Positions 18,110 to 26,728 of a stretch of DNA of 33,433 nucleotides are shown in pieces. Origin of the DNA: Streptomyces sp. AC558_RSS880. Its GTDB lineage: Bacteria > Actinomycetota > Actinomycetes > Streptomycetales > Streptomycetaceae. Numbering within the stretch: position 1 is the stretch's first letter; every line of letters begins with the position of its first letter. The position numbers and the translations under genes are program-made. A model generated the notes under the pieces. The model was not told the DNA's origin, ran no database searches, and was given only the letters and a program-made list of their open reading frames with translations. Location of the stretch: contig NZ_JAGMUJ010000070.1 in assembly GCF_019049255.1 (NCBI RefSeq), forward strand, positions 1 through 33,433, in the 5' to 3' direction.

Positions 18110-18430
18110 ATGGACATGTTCTCCCGAGAGATCCGCATGCCCCTCAGCGAGGTCGTCGCAGTGCTGCAGGACCTGAACGAGTTCGTCGTTTCTCTTGACC
18201 GGCTCGGATCCCGTCAGGCAGCCGGAACCGCCGACGAGTACACCGTCGGCACATTCATCGCAGACTGGGATGTCGCTCGGCGATTGGCCCGCGCCCGACG
18301 CGTCATCAGTGTCGCGCTGGATGCACAACTGAGCGAGGAAGACAACGCCGAGATCGACGCCCTGTGCGACCAGGGCCGCTTCTACGGCACGGACAGCGCC
18401 ATCAGCCCCTCCGCTGAACAGTCCAGCTGA
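18110..18430 (+). CDS. hypothetical protein, possibly N-terminally truncated by an IS
   Basis: The frame has good codon bias and reads MDMFSREIRMPLSEVVAVLQ, DLNEFVVSLDRLG and DVARRLARARRVISVALDAQ, ending at 18430 with an acidic tail. It looks cytoplasmic and helical, with no signal or membrane segment. The frame is open back to a GTG at 18026, but 18026-18078 lies inside the proposed IS701 end, so I start at the ATG at 18110; GGAG lies 13 bases upstream, which is far. The native N-terminus may have been lost. The family is not recognised. Confidence 0.5.
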   Translation: MDMFSREIRMPLSEVVAVLQDLNEFVVSLDRLGSRQAAGTADEYTVGTFIADWDVARRLARARRVISVALDAQLSEEDNAEIDALCDQGRFYGTDSAISPSAEQSS

Positions 18431-18506
18431 GACACCAAGCACATCGGACCGGACCGATCGAGGCGGAGATCAGTTCGCCCCTAGACCTGATGCCCGATGT
18501 GCTGAA

Positions 18507-19275
18507 GGCGCTGTCACGTTATTGAGTGGTTCTCTGACAGCGCGTGAGGCATGTGGCGGGGACCGGGCTTCGGGCCGGTGTTCAGGCCCCGGCGGGGCCG
18601 GAAGTGCGGTGAGATGCCGCTGAAGGCAGCCAGGAACCGTTGGGCCCCACCGGTACTGCGGAAGCCTTTCATCGCGCGTTCGCGCTGCCTTGTCGGCTGA
18701 TGACTGTTCTCTGCCCGATTGTTCAGGCCCTTGTGCGAGCGGTGCTCAACGGAGGGCATGACCTCGCGGTGGGCCGCGCTGCAGGAGCGCAACTTGTCGG
18801 TGACGACCGCCCTGGGCACCGTATGGGTCTTCTTCAGCAGCCTGCGGAAGAAGCGCCGGGCCGCAGCGGTGTCCCGCCGGCTCTGTACGGGGATGTCCAG
18901 GACAGTGCCGTCGGGGTCCACGGCCCGCCACAGGTACTTCCGCTTTCCGTTGATCTTCATGAAGACCTCATCCAGGTGCCATTTGTCCCCGGGGCGGGGC
19001 CGCCGACGGCACAGCGCGCCGGCGTGGGTCTGCCCGAACTTGGCGCACCAGCGGCGGACCGTCCCATAGGAGACGAGCACGCCGCGCTCCAGCATCAGTT
19101 CCTCGACCTCGCGAAAGCCGAGCGGGAAGCGAAAGCACAGCCACACGCAGTGCGCGATGATCTCCACCGGGTACCGGTGCCCCTTGTACGACGGCGGCGC
19201 GCTGTCCACGGACGCCCCCTCCCGGCATGACCAACCAGAAGATCATCCCACCCGGTCAGTCAACGTGACAGTGCC
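18507..19275 (-). mobile_element. complete IS6-type insertion sequence, 769 bp
   Basis: The ends GGCGCTGTCACGTT (18507-18520) and the complement of AACGTGACAGTGCC (19262-19275) match at 13 of 14 bases. One transposase gene fills the interior on the minus strand. The expected 8-bp target duplication is absent (gtgctgaa on the left, cgagtacg on the right), so the flanks have probably recombined since insertion. Confidence 0.85.
18514..19209 (-). CDS. IS6-family transposase
   Basis: The protein has 231 residues, close to the normal size of the family (IS26 TnpA has 234), with a GTG start at 19209. It begins SYKGHRYPVEIIAHCVWLCF and carries the DDE residues in KWHLDEVFMKINGKRKYLWR (Asp), AVVTDKLRSC (Asp) and NNRAENSHQPTRQRERAMK (Glu). 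All segments are present with no frameshift, so the enzyme may be functional. It would catalyse replicative or conservative transposition of its own element. A related but divergent copy starts at 33300 in the opposite orientation. Confidence 0.95.
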   Translation of the reverse strand: MDSAPPSYKGHRYPVEIIAHCVWLCFRFPLGFREVEELMLERGVLVSYGTVRRWCAKFGQTHAGALCRRRPRPGDKWHLDEVFMKINGKRKYLWRAVDPDGTVLDIPVQSRRDTAAARRFFRRLLKKTHTVPRAVVTDKLRSCSAAHREVMPSVEHRSHKGLNNRAENSHQPTRQRERAMKGFRSTGGAQRFLAAFSGISPHFRPRRGLNTGPKPGPRHMPHALSENHSIT

Positions 19276-19563
19276 CGAGTACGTGGTCACCGCCCGGACG
19301 CTGGCGGCCTGCCGGGCCGGCCAGAGCATCGCGGAAAAGCGGTTCATGGCCAGGCAACCGCCGACCTGTTCGCTGCGCTGCGCCGCCAGGATGAGGAACC
19401 GCTCGAAAGGCTGGAGGACAGCGTCGTCGATCAGGTTCGGGCCGTGGCGGCCGCGGCCAACGGCTTTCGCGTGGAGAACGGCGGTGGCTGGGCCGACGCG
19501 GCCCGCGCACGTTGCGGGCCGTCGCCAACCGGGTGCGGCGGTGACGGCAGGACCACACGGCAC
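19276..19563 (-). pseudogene. unidentified gene fragment truncated by the IS6 element
   Basis: The minus-strand frame is coding by codon bias (about nine in ten third positions are G or C) through GPNLIDDAVLQPFERFLILA, AAQRSEQVGGCLAMNRF and LWPARQAASVRAVTTYSG. It then runs directly into the IS6 inverted repeat at 19275, so its natural C-terminus is lost. The start is not clear; a GTG at 19563 is possible, but the region near it has weaker bias. I do not recognise the family. Confidence 0.35.
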
Positions 19564-19989
19564 GCGGGGACCTGCTCACGCCGACTACCGCCACGGTGTG
19601 CAGTGGGCACGACGGACGGGAATGTGCGGTCGGTGAGACCGTCCGTCGGCGCGGCGGGCGCATCTTTGGCTGACGTGGCCGCGGTCGCCTGCCGTCGGCC
19701 AAGTGGCGGTCCCCGAGCACATCCTCGGATCGGCCGATGCGGTTCCGTTATCGGCCGAGCCAGGTCCGGTCACACAGCGGATCTAGCCTCAACGACCGTG
19801 ATCGCTCAGCACGCGAGGTCTTCGGCATCCCGGTCCCGCGGCCCGGGCGGTCTGCCTCCGGCGGCGGACCCACTGCCGGCCTGTCCTGGCCGGCGTGGGA
19901 CGGCGTGACGTTCCCACCTCGGAGTCATCGCGGGGCGGGCCTGTGTGCTCCAGCCCTTCGTTCCTTCATCCCCCGACGAAAGAGATGGC
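19564..19989. other. stretch without a supportable gene
   Basis: Several short open frames occur on both strands here, but none has consistent codon bias, a ribosome site and a recognisable product together. It must contain the promoter and leader of the protease gene that starts at 19990, but I see no convincing promoter motif. Confidence 0.5.
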
Positions 19990-22900
19990 ATGAGCATGTC
20001 CTTATCTCCCGGCAGACGAATACGTGCGGCCGCCCCGCTGGGGGCTCTCGCCATGGCCGCCGTAGTCACCGCGACCGGGATGCCGGGGGTGAGCCAGGCC
20101 GTCGCCCTGACCCCTGATGACGCTCCGGCAGGCTCAGGGAGGGCCCTGTCCGTTCCGGGGGCGAAGAGCGCCAAAACGGTGACGCTGATCACCGGCGACA
20201 AGGTGTCGATCGCCGCGGACGGCTCTGTCGCCGGGATCGAGAGGGCCAAGGGGCGCGAGGGCGCGTCGTTCTCGGTCCGGAAGGTCGACGGGCACAGCTT
20301 CGTCATACCGGGCGACGCGGCGCCGGCTGTCGCCCAGGGAAAGCTCGACCGGCGGCTGTTCGACGTGACGCAACTCGTCGCGTACGGGTACGACGACACG
20401 AGCCGGTCCGACCTGCCGCTGATCGTCACCTACGCCGGGGACGAGACACCCCCCGCGAGCGCCTTCCGCGACGCACGGGCCAAGGCCGGCCAGGAGCTGA
20501 CCAGCGTCAACGGCGTGGCGCTACGGGCCGACAAGCACGGCCACTCCGCGTTCTGGGACACCTTCACCGACGGCGGGGACGGTGGACAGGGCACGGCGCG
20601 GCTGTCCGGCTCACCGGCGGTGAAGAAGGTGGTGAAAGTCTGGCTGGACGGCAAACGCCAGGCCGGCCTGGACAAGAGCGTGGCCCAGACGGGCGCGCCG
20701 ACGGCCTGGGGCGCCGGGTTCGACGGCACGGGCGTCAAGGTCGCCGTGCTGGACACCGGCGTCGACCAGACGCACCCCGACCTGGCGGGCCAGGAGATCG
20801 CCGAACGGAACTTCTCCGACGCCGAGGACAGCGTCGACCGAGTCGGCCACGGCACCCATGTGGCCTCGACGGTGGCCGGTACGGGTGCCGGGTCGCAGGG
20901 CAGGTACAAGGGCGTCGCGCCGGGCGCGCGCATCCTGGACGGCAAGGTCCTGGACGACAGCGGCGGCGGCTGGGAGTCCGACATCATCGCGGGCATGGAG
21001 TGGGCGGTCGCCGAGGGCGCCCAGGTCGTCAACCTCAGTCTGGGCGGCACCGACACCCAGGGCATCGACCCGCTGGAGGAGACGGTCAACCGTCTCTCCG
21101 CCGAGACGGACACGCTGTTCGTCATCGCCGCGGGCAACGCGGGCAAGGACGGCGAGAGCACCGTCGAATCGCCCGGCAGCGCCGAGTCCGCGCTGACGGT
21201 CGGCGCGGTCGACAAGGCCGACAAGCTCGCCGACTTCTCCAGCCGCGGCCCGCGCGTCGGTGACGGAGGAGTCAAGCCGGACCTGACCGCACCGGGCGTC
21301 GACATCACGGCTGCCGCCTCCACCGCGAGCGAAATGGAGCAGGTGTTCCCCTCGGGGACGCCCGGTTACGCCACCCAGAGGGGCACGTCGATGGCCACTC
21401 CCCATGTCGCGGGCGCCGCCGCCATCCTGGCGCAGCAGCACCCGGACTGGACCGGCGAGCGGATCAAGGCGGCGCTCACCGCTTCCGCTGAGCCCGGCCC
21501 GTACAGCGCGTACCAGCAGGGCACCGGCCGCACCGATGTGGCCCGGGCGATCGGGCAGACCGTCGTCGCCGAGCAGGGGCCGATCGGCTTCGGCCGCCCG
21601 AAGTGGCCTCACACCGATGACGAGCCGGTGACGAAGGAGATCACGTACCGCAATCTCGGCACCGAGCCGGTCGTCCTGGACCTGGCAATCGAGGCACTCG
21701 GGATGGACGGCGGGCCCGCCCCCGAGGGCATGTTCGAGATGTCGTCGCGGCAGCTCACCGTTGCGGCGGGCGGTGCGGCGAGCACCACGGTGACCGCCGA
21801 TACGCGCGTCGGCGGCGAGGCCTACGGCTCGTACGGCGGCTCGGTGACCGCAGTCTCGGCCGACGGCCGGACCCGGGTGCGCACCGCCTTCGGCGTGGAG
21901 CGCGAGATCGAGTCGTACGACCTGACCATCAAGCACCTGGACAACGACGGCAAGCCGACCGGCAAGGGTTTCACGACGATCGACGGCCGGGACCGCGACT
22001 ACTACCAGGAGTTCGCCGACGCGACGGACGGCGAGATCACGGTGCGCCTGCCCAAGGGCGGTTATGCGCTCACCGGGATCCTCAACGCCAGTGGCGAGTC
22101 CGCCGCTCCCGACTCCCTCTTCCTGGCCCCGGCCCTGCAGCTGACCGAGGACACCACGGTCGTCATGGACGCCCGGGAGGCCAAGCCCACGCGCATCACC
22201 GTCCCCGACGCGGGAGCCGAGAACCACCACGCCCAGCTCATCCCGGGCTACACCCGCTCCGACGGGCAGCCCTTGGGCTTTACGCCGTCCATCTTCGACT
22301 TCCCCGATTTCCAGAGCTTCAAGGTCGGTCACATCGGCCCGGAGGCGCCGAAGGACGCGGCATACGCCCAGTACAGCGGTTTCTGGACACGTCAGCCGGC
22401 CGACGGGCGCGCAGTGAACTACCGTCTCGCGTGGAACCGTACGGGTTCGCTCGGCGGCTTCACCGCCGACGTCCGGCGCGAGCAGTTGGCCGAGATCGAC
22501 TTCGCGGCCGGCAGGCCCGGCCCTGAGCCAACCGCTCAGGTCGCGGTGATGCCCCTGACACCCATCGGCGAGTTCGCAGCCGACTTCAGCACCCCCACCC
22601 AGCGCCAACTGCCGCTGCGGACCTCTGAATACGTCCTCGGCAACGGCGTCAAGTGGTCCTACTCCGTACACCAGTGGGAGTCGGGGAACGCGCAGATGGG
22701 AAGGTTCACGGCGTACCAGCCGAAGAAGAGCTACACCGCGCGGTTCAACGTCGGTGTCTTCGGTCCGCTCCTGCCCCCGGGTGAGGGTGAACCGCGGTGG
22801 GGGCGTCCCGGGATCGCGCGGAGCGGGAACACGATCAAGGCGCATCTGCCCATGTTCGGCGACAGTGACGGGCATGAGAGCAGCAGCGGCTACACGGAGC

Positions 22901-23418
22901 TGGAGAGTTCGCTCCGCGCCGACGGCGAAGAGATCCCCGCCGAGGGCGATCCGCTGGACATCGCCGAGTACACCGTCCCCGCCGGGGACGGCCGGTACGA
23001 ACTGAGTGTCGACGCCTCCCGGGACCCCGAGCTACTCGCGGTAAGCACCCGCGTGCGGGCGCAGTGGACGTTCAGGTCGGCCGGCGTGTCCGGGGACAGT
23101 TGGGCCCGGCTGCCGCTGTCCGTGGTCCGCTTCTCCCCCGGGCTGTCACTGACCAGTACGGCGAAGGCCGGCGAGAGGTTCCAGGTGCCCTTCACCGTGG
23201 AGGGCACGGCCACCGCTCGGACAGCCAAGAAGCTGGAGTTCGAGGTGTCCTACGACGACGGCAGGACCTGGACCACGGCCAGAGCCGTCAACGGCACCCA
23301 CCTGTCGCTGAACCACCCCGCGCAGCCGGGCACCGTCTCCCTGCGTGCCAAGCTGACCGACCGTGACGGCAACACCCTGGTCCAGACGATCGACCGCGCC
23401 TACCTCACGGTCCGGTAG
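19990..23418 (+). CDS. secreted subtilisin-type (S8) serine protease, 1,142 residues
   Basis: An ATG at 19990 starts MSMSLSPGRRIRAAAPLG, a signal peptide with a hydrophobic core and cleavage near SQA (about residue 40). A pro-region follows to about 215. The S8 domain has Asp255 in VLDTGVDQTHPD, His287 in GHGTHVAS, oxyanion Asn383 in AAGNAG and Ser467 in GTSMATPHVAG, so the triad is complete. Residues from about 510 to the end form a long beta-rich extension with no domain I can name; it lacks a membrane anchor or sortase signal, so the enzyme is probably released. The upstream ribosome site is weak (GAAAGAG). The fifth codon is TTA, placing translation under possible bldA control. It stands alone and is followed by a strong hairpin. 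Confidence 0.95.
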   Translation: MSMSLSPGRRIRAAAPLGALAMAAVVTATGMPGVSQAVALTPDDAPAGSGRALSVPGAKSAKTVTLITGDKVSIAADGSVAGIERAKGREGASFSVRKVDGHSFVIPGDAAPAVAQGKLDRRLFDVTQLVAYGYDDTSRSDLPLIVTYAGDETPPASAFRDARAKAGQELTSVNGVALRADKHGHSAFWDTFTDGGDGGQGTARLSGSPAVKKVVKVWLDGKRQAGLDKSVAQTGAPTAWGAGFDGTGVKVAVLDTGVDQTHPDLAGQEIAERNFSDAEDSVDRVGHGTHVASTVAGTGAGSQGRYKGVAPGARILDGKVLDDSGGGWESDIIAGMEWAVAEGAQVVNLSLGGTDTQGIDPLEETVNRLSAETDTLFVIAAGNAGKDGESTVESPGSAESALTVGAVDKADKLADFSSRGPRVGDGGVKPDLTAPGVDITAAASTASEMEQVFPSGTPGYATQRGTSMATPHVAGAAAILAQQHPDWTGERIKAALTASAEPGPYSAYQQGTGRTDVARAIGQTVVAEQGPIGFGRPKWPHTDDEPVTKEITYRNLGTEPVVLDLAIEALGMDGGPAPEGMFEMSSRQLTVAAGGAASTTVTADTRVGGEAYGSYGGSVTAVSADGRTRVRTAFGVEREIESYDLTIKHLDNDGKPTGKGFTTIDGRDRDYYQEFADATDGEITVRLPKGGYALTGILNASGESAAPDSLFLAPALQLTEDTTVVMDAREAKPTRITVPDAGAENHHAQLIPGYTRSDGQPLGFTPSIFDFPDFQSFKVGHIGPEAPKDAAYAQYSGFWTRQPADGRAVNYRLAWNRTGSLGGFTADVRREQLAEIDFAAGRPGPEPTAQVAVMPLTPIGEFAADFSTPTQRQLPLRTSEYVLGNGVKWSYSVHQWESGNAQMGRFTAYQPKKSYTARFNVGVFGPLLPPGEGEPRWGRPGIARSGNTIKAHLPMFGDSDGHESSSGYTELESSLRADGEEIPAEGDPLDIAEYTVPAGDGRYELSVDASRDPELLAVSTRVRAQWTFRSAGVSGDSWARLPLSVVRFSPGLSLTSTAKAGERFQVPFTVEGTATARTAKKLEFEVSYDDGRTWTTARAVNGTHLSLNHPAQPGTVSLRAKLTDRDGNTLVQTIDRAYLTVR

Positions 23419-23454
23419 GGCGAGGGCAGCAGAGCGAGGGCCGAAGGGCCCGTT

Positions 23455-23491
23455 CCGACAGGGCCCGGGTCGAAGACCCGGGCCCTGTCGG
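23455..23491 (+). terminator. strong hairpin after the protease gene
   Basis: A perfect 17-bp stem is formed by CCGACAGGGCCCGGGTC and its complement with a three-base loop (gaa), 36 bp past the stop codon. There is no U tract, as is common for high-GC actinobacterial terminators. Confidence 0.8.
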
Positions 23492-23688
23492 TGTGGTCGC
23501 GCTCCGGTGGACGGCCTTGGGACCACCGGAGCGGTCACCCGGTGAGGGAGGCCACGCGCGGCAGCCTCCCTCAGCGGCGAAGGCCGGCTCAGTTGGAAAT
23601 GGGTCCACTCGATCTGGTGATCAGGATGATAGGAGCCTGGTGACGGGAGACTGTCACGCCACCTGGACGGTCGGCCGGTGGGCCCGCA

Positions 23689-24016
23689 TCACCGGGTGGC
23701 GTGGTCCGCCTGCTTGATCAACCGTGCCACGGCCTGTGGTTGGGAAACGGTCACGGCATGTGAGGCCTTGACTTCCCGGGTGTGGGAGCCCGCGCGGTCG
23801 GCCATGAGGCGCTGTGCGGCGATGGGGATGTTGAGATCCCGCGTCGTGGTCAGAGCCCATGAGGGGGTCGTCTTCCACGCGGCTTCCGTGGCGGTGTCGT
23901 TGAGCGCCGCGTCGGTGATGGGGCGTTGGGTGGCGGCCATCAGTTCGGTGGTCCTGCGGGGAACGTCCGCCGCGAACTGGCTGTGGAAGGCCTTCTGCTT
24001 GATGTAGAGGTCGGTG
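23689..24016 (-). pseudogene. C-terminal stump of an alpha/beta-hydrolase
   Basis: The last 105 or so residues of this minus-strand frame read FHSQFAADVPRRTTELMAAT, then ALNDTATEAAWKTTPSW, then RDLNIPIAAQRLMADRAGSH and ASHAVTVSQPQAVARLI. This is the usual end of a family of alpha/beta-hydrolases. The Asp (in RDLNIP) and His (in KASH) of the catalytic triad are recognisable. The cap and nucleophile regions are absent: the frame passes straight into an IS3 inverted repeat at 24017. No matching N-terminal half is found elsewhere in the window. The stump is fused in frame to IS3 sequence. Confidence 0.75.
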
Positions 24017-24043
24017 TGAGCTGTCCCGAGTTTCGTAGAGTCC
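24017..24043. repeat. solitary 27-bp end of the second IS3 element
   Basis: TGAGCTGTCCCGAG plus the next 13 bases is identical over 27 of 27 positions to the complement of 29393-29419, the right end of the intact IS3 element. No internal part of that element is here. The next element begins at 24050. This is the relic of a former copy that interrupted the hydrolase gene. Confidence 0.88.
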
Positions 24044-24083
24044 GCGGAGTGTCCTGAGTTTGGTGGAGTCGTGTCGCTTGGTT

Positions 24084-24930
24084 TTACGCTACAGGTGCTG
24101 CACGTAGTTCGTACTCGACCGGAGTGAGCATTTCCAGGCCGAGTGTCTGCGCTGGCGGTTGTGGAAGATCTCCAGGTACTCGAAGAGGGCCGTGGACAGT
24201 TCCAGTCTGGTCCGCCAGCGCCGGCGGTTGAGCAGTTCCACCTGGACCGGGCCCAGAAGGACTCCCTCATCGCGTTGTCCACGCAGTCCCCGATCGAGCC
24301 CATGGACGGCAGAAGACCGGAGGCGCGGGCCCGTTCGGTGAACGCCCAGGAGCCGAACCGCACTCCGTGATCGGAGTGGATGATGGTGCCGCCGGGCTGG
24401 GGACGGCGGTTGCCGATGGCCATGCTCAGTGCGTGGGTGGCCGATGCGGCGGTCGGGGATGCGTCGATGGACCGGCCCACCACCCGGCGGGCGAAGGCGT
24501 CCAGGACCACCGCGCAGTACACCTTGCCCTCCGTCGTGGGATGTTCGGTGATGTCGGTGACCCACAACTGGTTCCGGGCGTGACGGGTGAAGTTGCGTTC
24601 CACCAGGTCGGCGGCCGACGGTGCCTGCGGCCTGGGCCGCCGACGGGTGCGGTTGCCCGGCAGGCCGTGCAGGCCGGCCCGCTGCATCAGCAGTTCCACG
24701 GCGCCATGGTGCACGTGGATGCCCAGGCCCAGGGCGAGCTCGGCGTGCACCCGGCGGGAGCCGTAGGTGCCGCGTGAGGCGGTGTGGATGCCGATGATGG
24801 CCTCGGCCGGCCAGGCGTGCCGGACCGTGCGGGCCGAGGGCGGGCGGTTCTTCCAAGCGTAGTGGCCGGACTCCGCGACGTGCAGTGCGCGGCTGGCCGG
24901 CTGGACCGGCAGGTCCTCGTCAGCCATCAC
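24084..24930 (-). pseudogene. IS3-family OrfB transposase, frameshifted twice
   Basis: A GTG at 24930 overlaps the orfA stop as GTGA. The integrase core is present: QLWVTDITEHPTTEGK (Asp), IIHSDHGVRFGSWAF (Asp) and DNAMRESFWAR (Glu). Near 24245 the coding frame changes to VELLNRRRWRTRLEL and LFEYLEIFHNRQRRHSA. Near 24137 it changes again to LEMLTPVEYELRAAPVA with a stop at 24084-24086. Each step fits one-base loss or gain. The unshifted first frame continues out of the element into the hydrolase stump, making an artificial 413-codon open frame. Confidence 0.88.
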
Positions 24931-25229
24931 GCGGATGGCTTCGTACCGCCTTTGGGGCGGGTCGCCTCGCCGAGGAGTTCCGCGGCCCGGCGGTGGATGG
25001 CCAGCTCGGTCTCGAGCTCGGCGATGCGCTTGCGGGCCGCGGCCGGCTCAGCCTGATCGCTGCTGGTGGTGCCGGGGATCTGCCCGGTGTCGATCAGGTG
25101 CCGGCGGCGCCAGTTGTAGATCGTCTGGTCGCTGACGCCCAGGAGCTGGGCGACCTCGGCGACCTTGCGGCCGGATGCGACAAGGTCGAGGACCCGGCGG
25201 CGGAACTCGGGCGGATAGCTGCGGGGCAT
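24927..25229 (-). CDS. IS3-family OrfA (HTH protein)
   Basis: The 100-residue protein begins MPRSYPPEFRRRVLDLVASG. It contains the helix-turn-helix VAEVAQLLGVSDQTIYNWRR, then a leucine-zipper-like coiled coil around AAARKRIAELETELAIHRRA. In IS3 elements OrfA binds the terminal repeats and is fused to OrfB by frameshifting or coupled to it. This orfA is intact, but its partner orfB is not, so the element should not transpose unaided. Confidence 0.9.
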   Translation of the reverse strand: MPRSYPPEFRRRVLDLVASGRKVAEVAQLLGVSDQTIYNWRRRHLIDTGQIPGTTSSDQAEPAAARKRIAELETELAIHRRAAELLGEATRPKGGTKPSA

Positions 25230-25318
25230 GACGGCCTCCGGATGCTGCTGGATCGGTCAATCCTCCAGCAACCCGACTCCACCAGACCCGGGGCAGACCA
25301 TCGCTGGGCCTGTAGTCG

Positions 25319-25540
25319 ATCCAGCTTCAACTCCGCAAGCACGAGCTCAAAGGACTCGCCGGTCGCAACGCCGCCCACCTGGCCCTGGCCGCCAACGTTC
25401 CTGCGTCAATCCTCACTGAAGTCACCGGCACCAGCGTGAGCAATGCAACCCGGTGGGTCACCCTGGCCAAGCGCGACTGGACCGGCTGCATCAGCAGCCG
25501 GCGAAGCGGCGGCCAAGAAGTCGGTTTCTCTCGTGGGTGA
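25319..25540 (+). pseudogene. 3' remnant of a tyrosine-recombinase/integrase-like gene
   Basis: The plus-strand frame has strong coding bias and reads LKGLAGRNAAHLALAANVPA, then ILTEVTGTSVSNATRWVTLA and KRDWTGCISSRR, ending at a TGA at 25538-25540. This resembles the tail of streptomycete site-specific integrases (RNAA, VPA-ILA-LG, TRW-RDW). It begins just inside the flank of the decayed IS3 element and has a stop upstream, so the catalytic part is gone. The family call is moderate. Confidence 0.45.
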
Positions 25541-25584
25541 GCCCCGACATCATGGCGTCGGTAGGGTCACATGCGAGAGGACGA

Positions 25585-26163
25585 GTGCGGCAGGTGTCTG
25601 GAGACGAGCAGACAGATCTCACAGAGCTGTGGCAGCAGCATTGGCCCAGTTGCCCTCCGGTCGGGTACAAGCTCCGAGACCCGTATCGGGACGTCTGGGT
25701 ACGTTTTCACAGCCTGCCGGAGTCGAAGCGATATGCGGAGGACGAGAGCGAGTACACCGTCGTCCTGGAGCGTTACAACACCGTCCTCGATGAGTTGTTC
25801 GCCGGTGCGGACGTGTATGTCATCACTCCGCTCTGGACGACCGAAGCCGAGGTTCCGTCATCGGAAGCCGTCACGGGGTACTGGCAGAGCCTGCTGGTGG
25901 AGGACGATCCTGACCCTGAGTTCCGCACGTACTGCCACCTCTTCGCCGCCCGCCGGCCCTGGCAGCGCGGCTGCATCGACAACTTGCTCCGGGATACCGC
26001 CGACGACAAGGTGGCGGGAATCCTCATCGCCGACACCCGCATGCAGCGCATCCACCACCCCTACGACGGTGGCGCCGACGTCTTCCTCGCCACACCCGAA
26101 GAACGGGACGCGATGCGCGGTCGGCATGCCGACTGGCTTTCCAGTCATCCCTCGGGTCTCTGA
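25585..26163 (+). CDS. DUF3885-like protein
   Basis: The protein of about 192 residues reads LWQQHWPSCPPVGYKLRD, DVWVRFHSLPESKRYAEDE, ERYNTVLDELFAGADVYVI and then IHHPYDGGADVFLATPEERD. The RFHSLPxSKRY motif is typical of DUF3885 proteins, whose function is not established. There is no signal or membrane segment, so it is probably cytoplasmic. The start is uncertain: GTG at 25585 has GAGAGG 4 bases upstream, GTG at 25594 is better spaced, and ATG at 25552 is also in frame. Its 3' end overlaps that of the convergent YrhB/Imm35-like gene if that gene is read through its frameshift. Confidence 0.75.
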   Translation: MRQVSGDEQTDLTELWQQHWPSCPPVGYKLRDPYRDVWVRFHSLPESKRYAEDESEYTVVLERYNTVLDELFAGADVYVITPLWTTEAEVPSSEAVTGYWQSLLVEDDPDPEFRTYCHLFAARRPWQRGCIDNLLRDTADDKVAGILIADTRMQRIHHPYDGGADVFLATPEERDAMRGRHADWLSSHPSGL

Positions 26164-26728
26164 CCGGCTCGGACCGCCGCCCCGCTCAGAACGGTCTTCA
26201 CCGCAAGCACCGGGTTGAAAGGCTCCACGAGTTCCTCGGTGGCGACGGCCCGAGGCGGGCGGGTGCATCACCCTCCAGCAACGCGCCCACGTACTCGATG
26301 GCCTCCGCGGGCGAGAGCACAGGCAGCCTCTGGCGCAGTGTCCGCACAGCATGCGTTCGTCCGCGCGTAGCGGCGACTCCGCGGAGCGCGACGTGTAGAT
26401 CGTCCACTGCGGTGCGCACCGGCAGCCCGCGTATCCGGGCCCGGTAGTCGACCTCCCACTCTCCGGTTACCGCGGAGACGACGCCGATCTGGTGCAATCC
26501 CCCGTCGACGCGGTCGACCAGATACGGCCCATTGCCGATCAGCGCGTACTTCGAGTTCCGGGTGCGCACGAAGTCCTCGGACTGCCAGGAGACGATCCAC
26601 ACCAGCTCGTGCTCCTTGACACGGACCACGGCCGTCCTCACTGCTTCCGCGCTTACAGCCCGCCACTGCTGATAGTCGCGTTCCAGCTGCTCTTCGACAG
26701 CCCGAACGGCGGCTTCTCGCTCGATCAC
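26145..26728 (-). pseudogene. YrhB/Imm35-like protein with a C-terminal frameshift
   Basis: From GTG 26728 the frame reads VIEREAAVRAVEEQLERDY, VVRVKEHELVWIVSWQSEDF, YALIGNGPYLVDRVDGGLHQ and VLSPAEAIEYVGALLEGDAP. This is the pattern of YrhB-domain proteins, grouped with immunity protein 35 of polymorphic toxin systems. After APARLG (near 26255) the coding bias moves one frame over to AVATEELVEPFNPVLAVKTV, then LSGAAVRAGQRPEG with a stop at 26145-26147. Adding one base to the GGG run restores one protein of about 194 residues. Unshifted, the frame ends at 26198 with an Arg/Ser-rich tail. No cognate toxin gene is in the window. It is either a recent pseudogene or a sequence error. Confidence 0.7.

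Larger units (their letters stand above)
24050..25295 (-). mobile_element. IS3-family insertion sequence (decayed), 1,246 bp
   Basis: The ends TGTCCTGAGTTTGGTGGAGT (from 24050) and the complement TGCCCCGGGTCTGGTGGAGT (up to 25295) form inverted repeats with the shared core TGGTGGAGTCG. The element carries orfA and a broken orfB on the minus strand. The flanking trinucleotides are gag and gac, so no exact target duplication is visible. Confidence 0.8.

Noticed and set aside
18499..19283. 8-bp target duplication around the IS6 element
   Set aside because: Left gtgctgaa and right cgagtacg do not match, so no duplication can be claimed.
19352..19560. Plus-strand frame reading ATADLFAALRRQDEEPLERL as a gene
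   Set aside because: The minus strand has clearly stronger third-position bias over the same bases, so the plus frame is taken as a shadow.
20611..22875. 754-codon minus-strand open frame
   Set aside because: Mirror of the protease gene; low-complexity Arg/Gly/Val composition.
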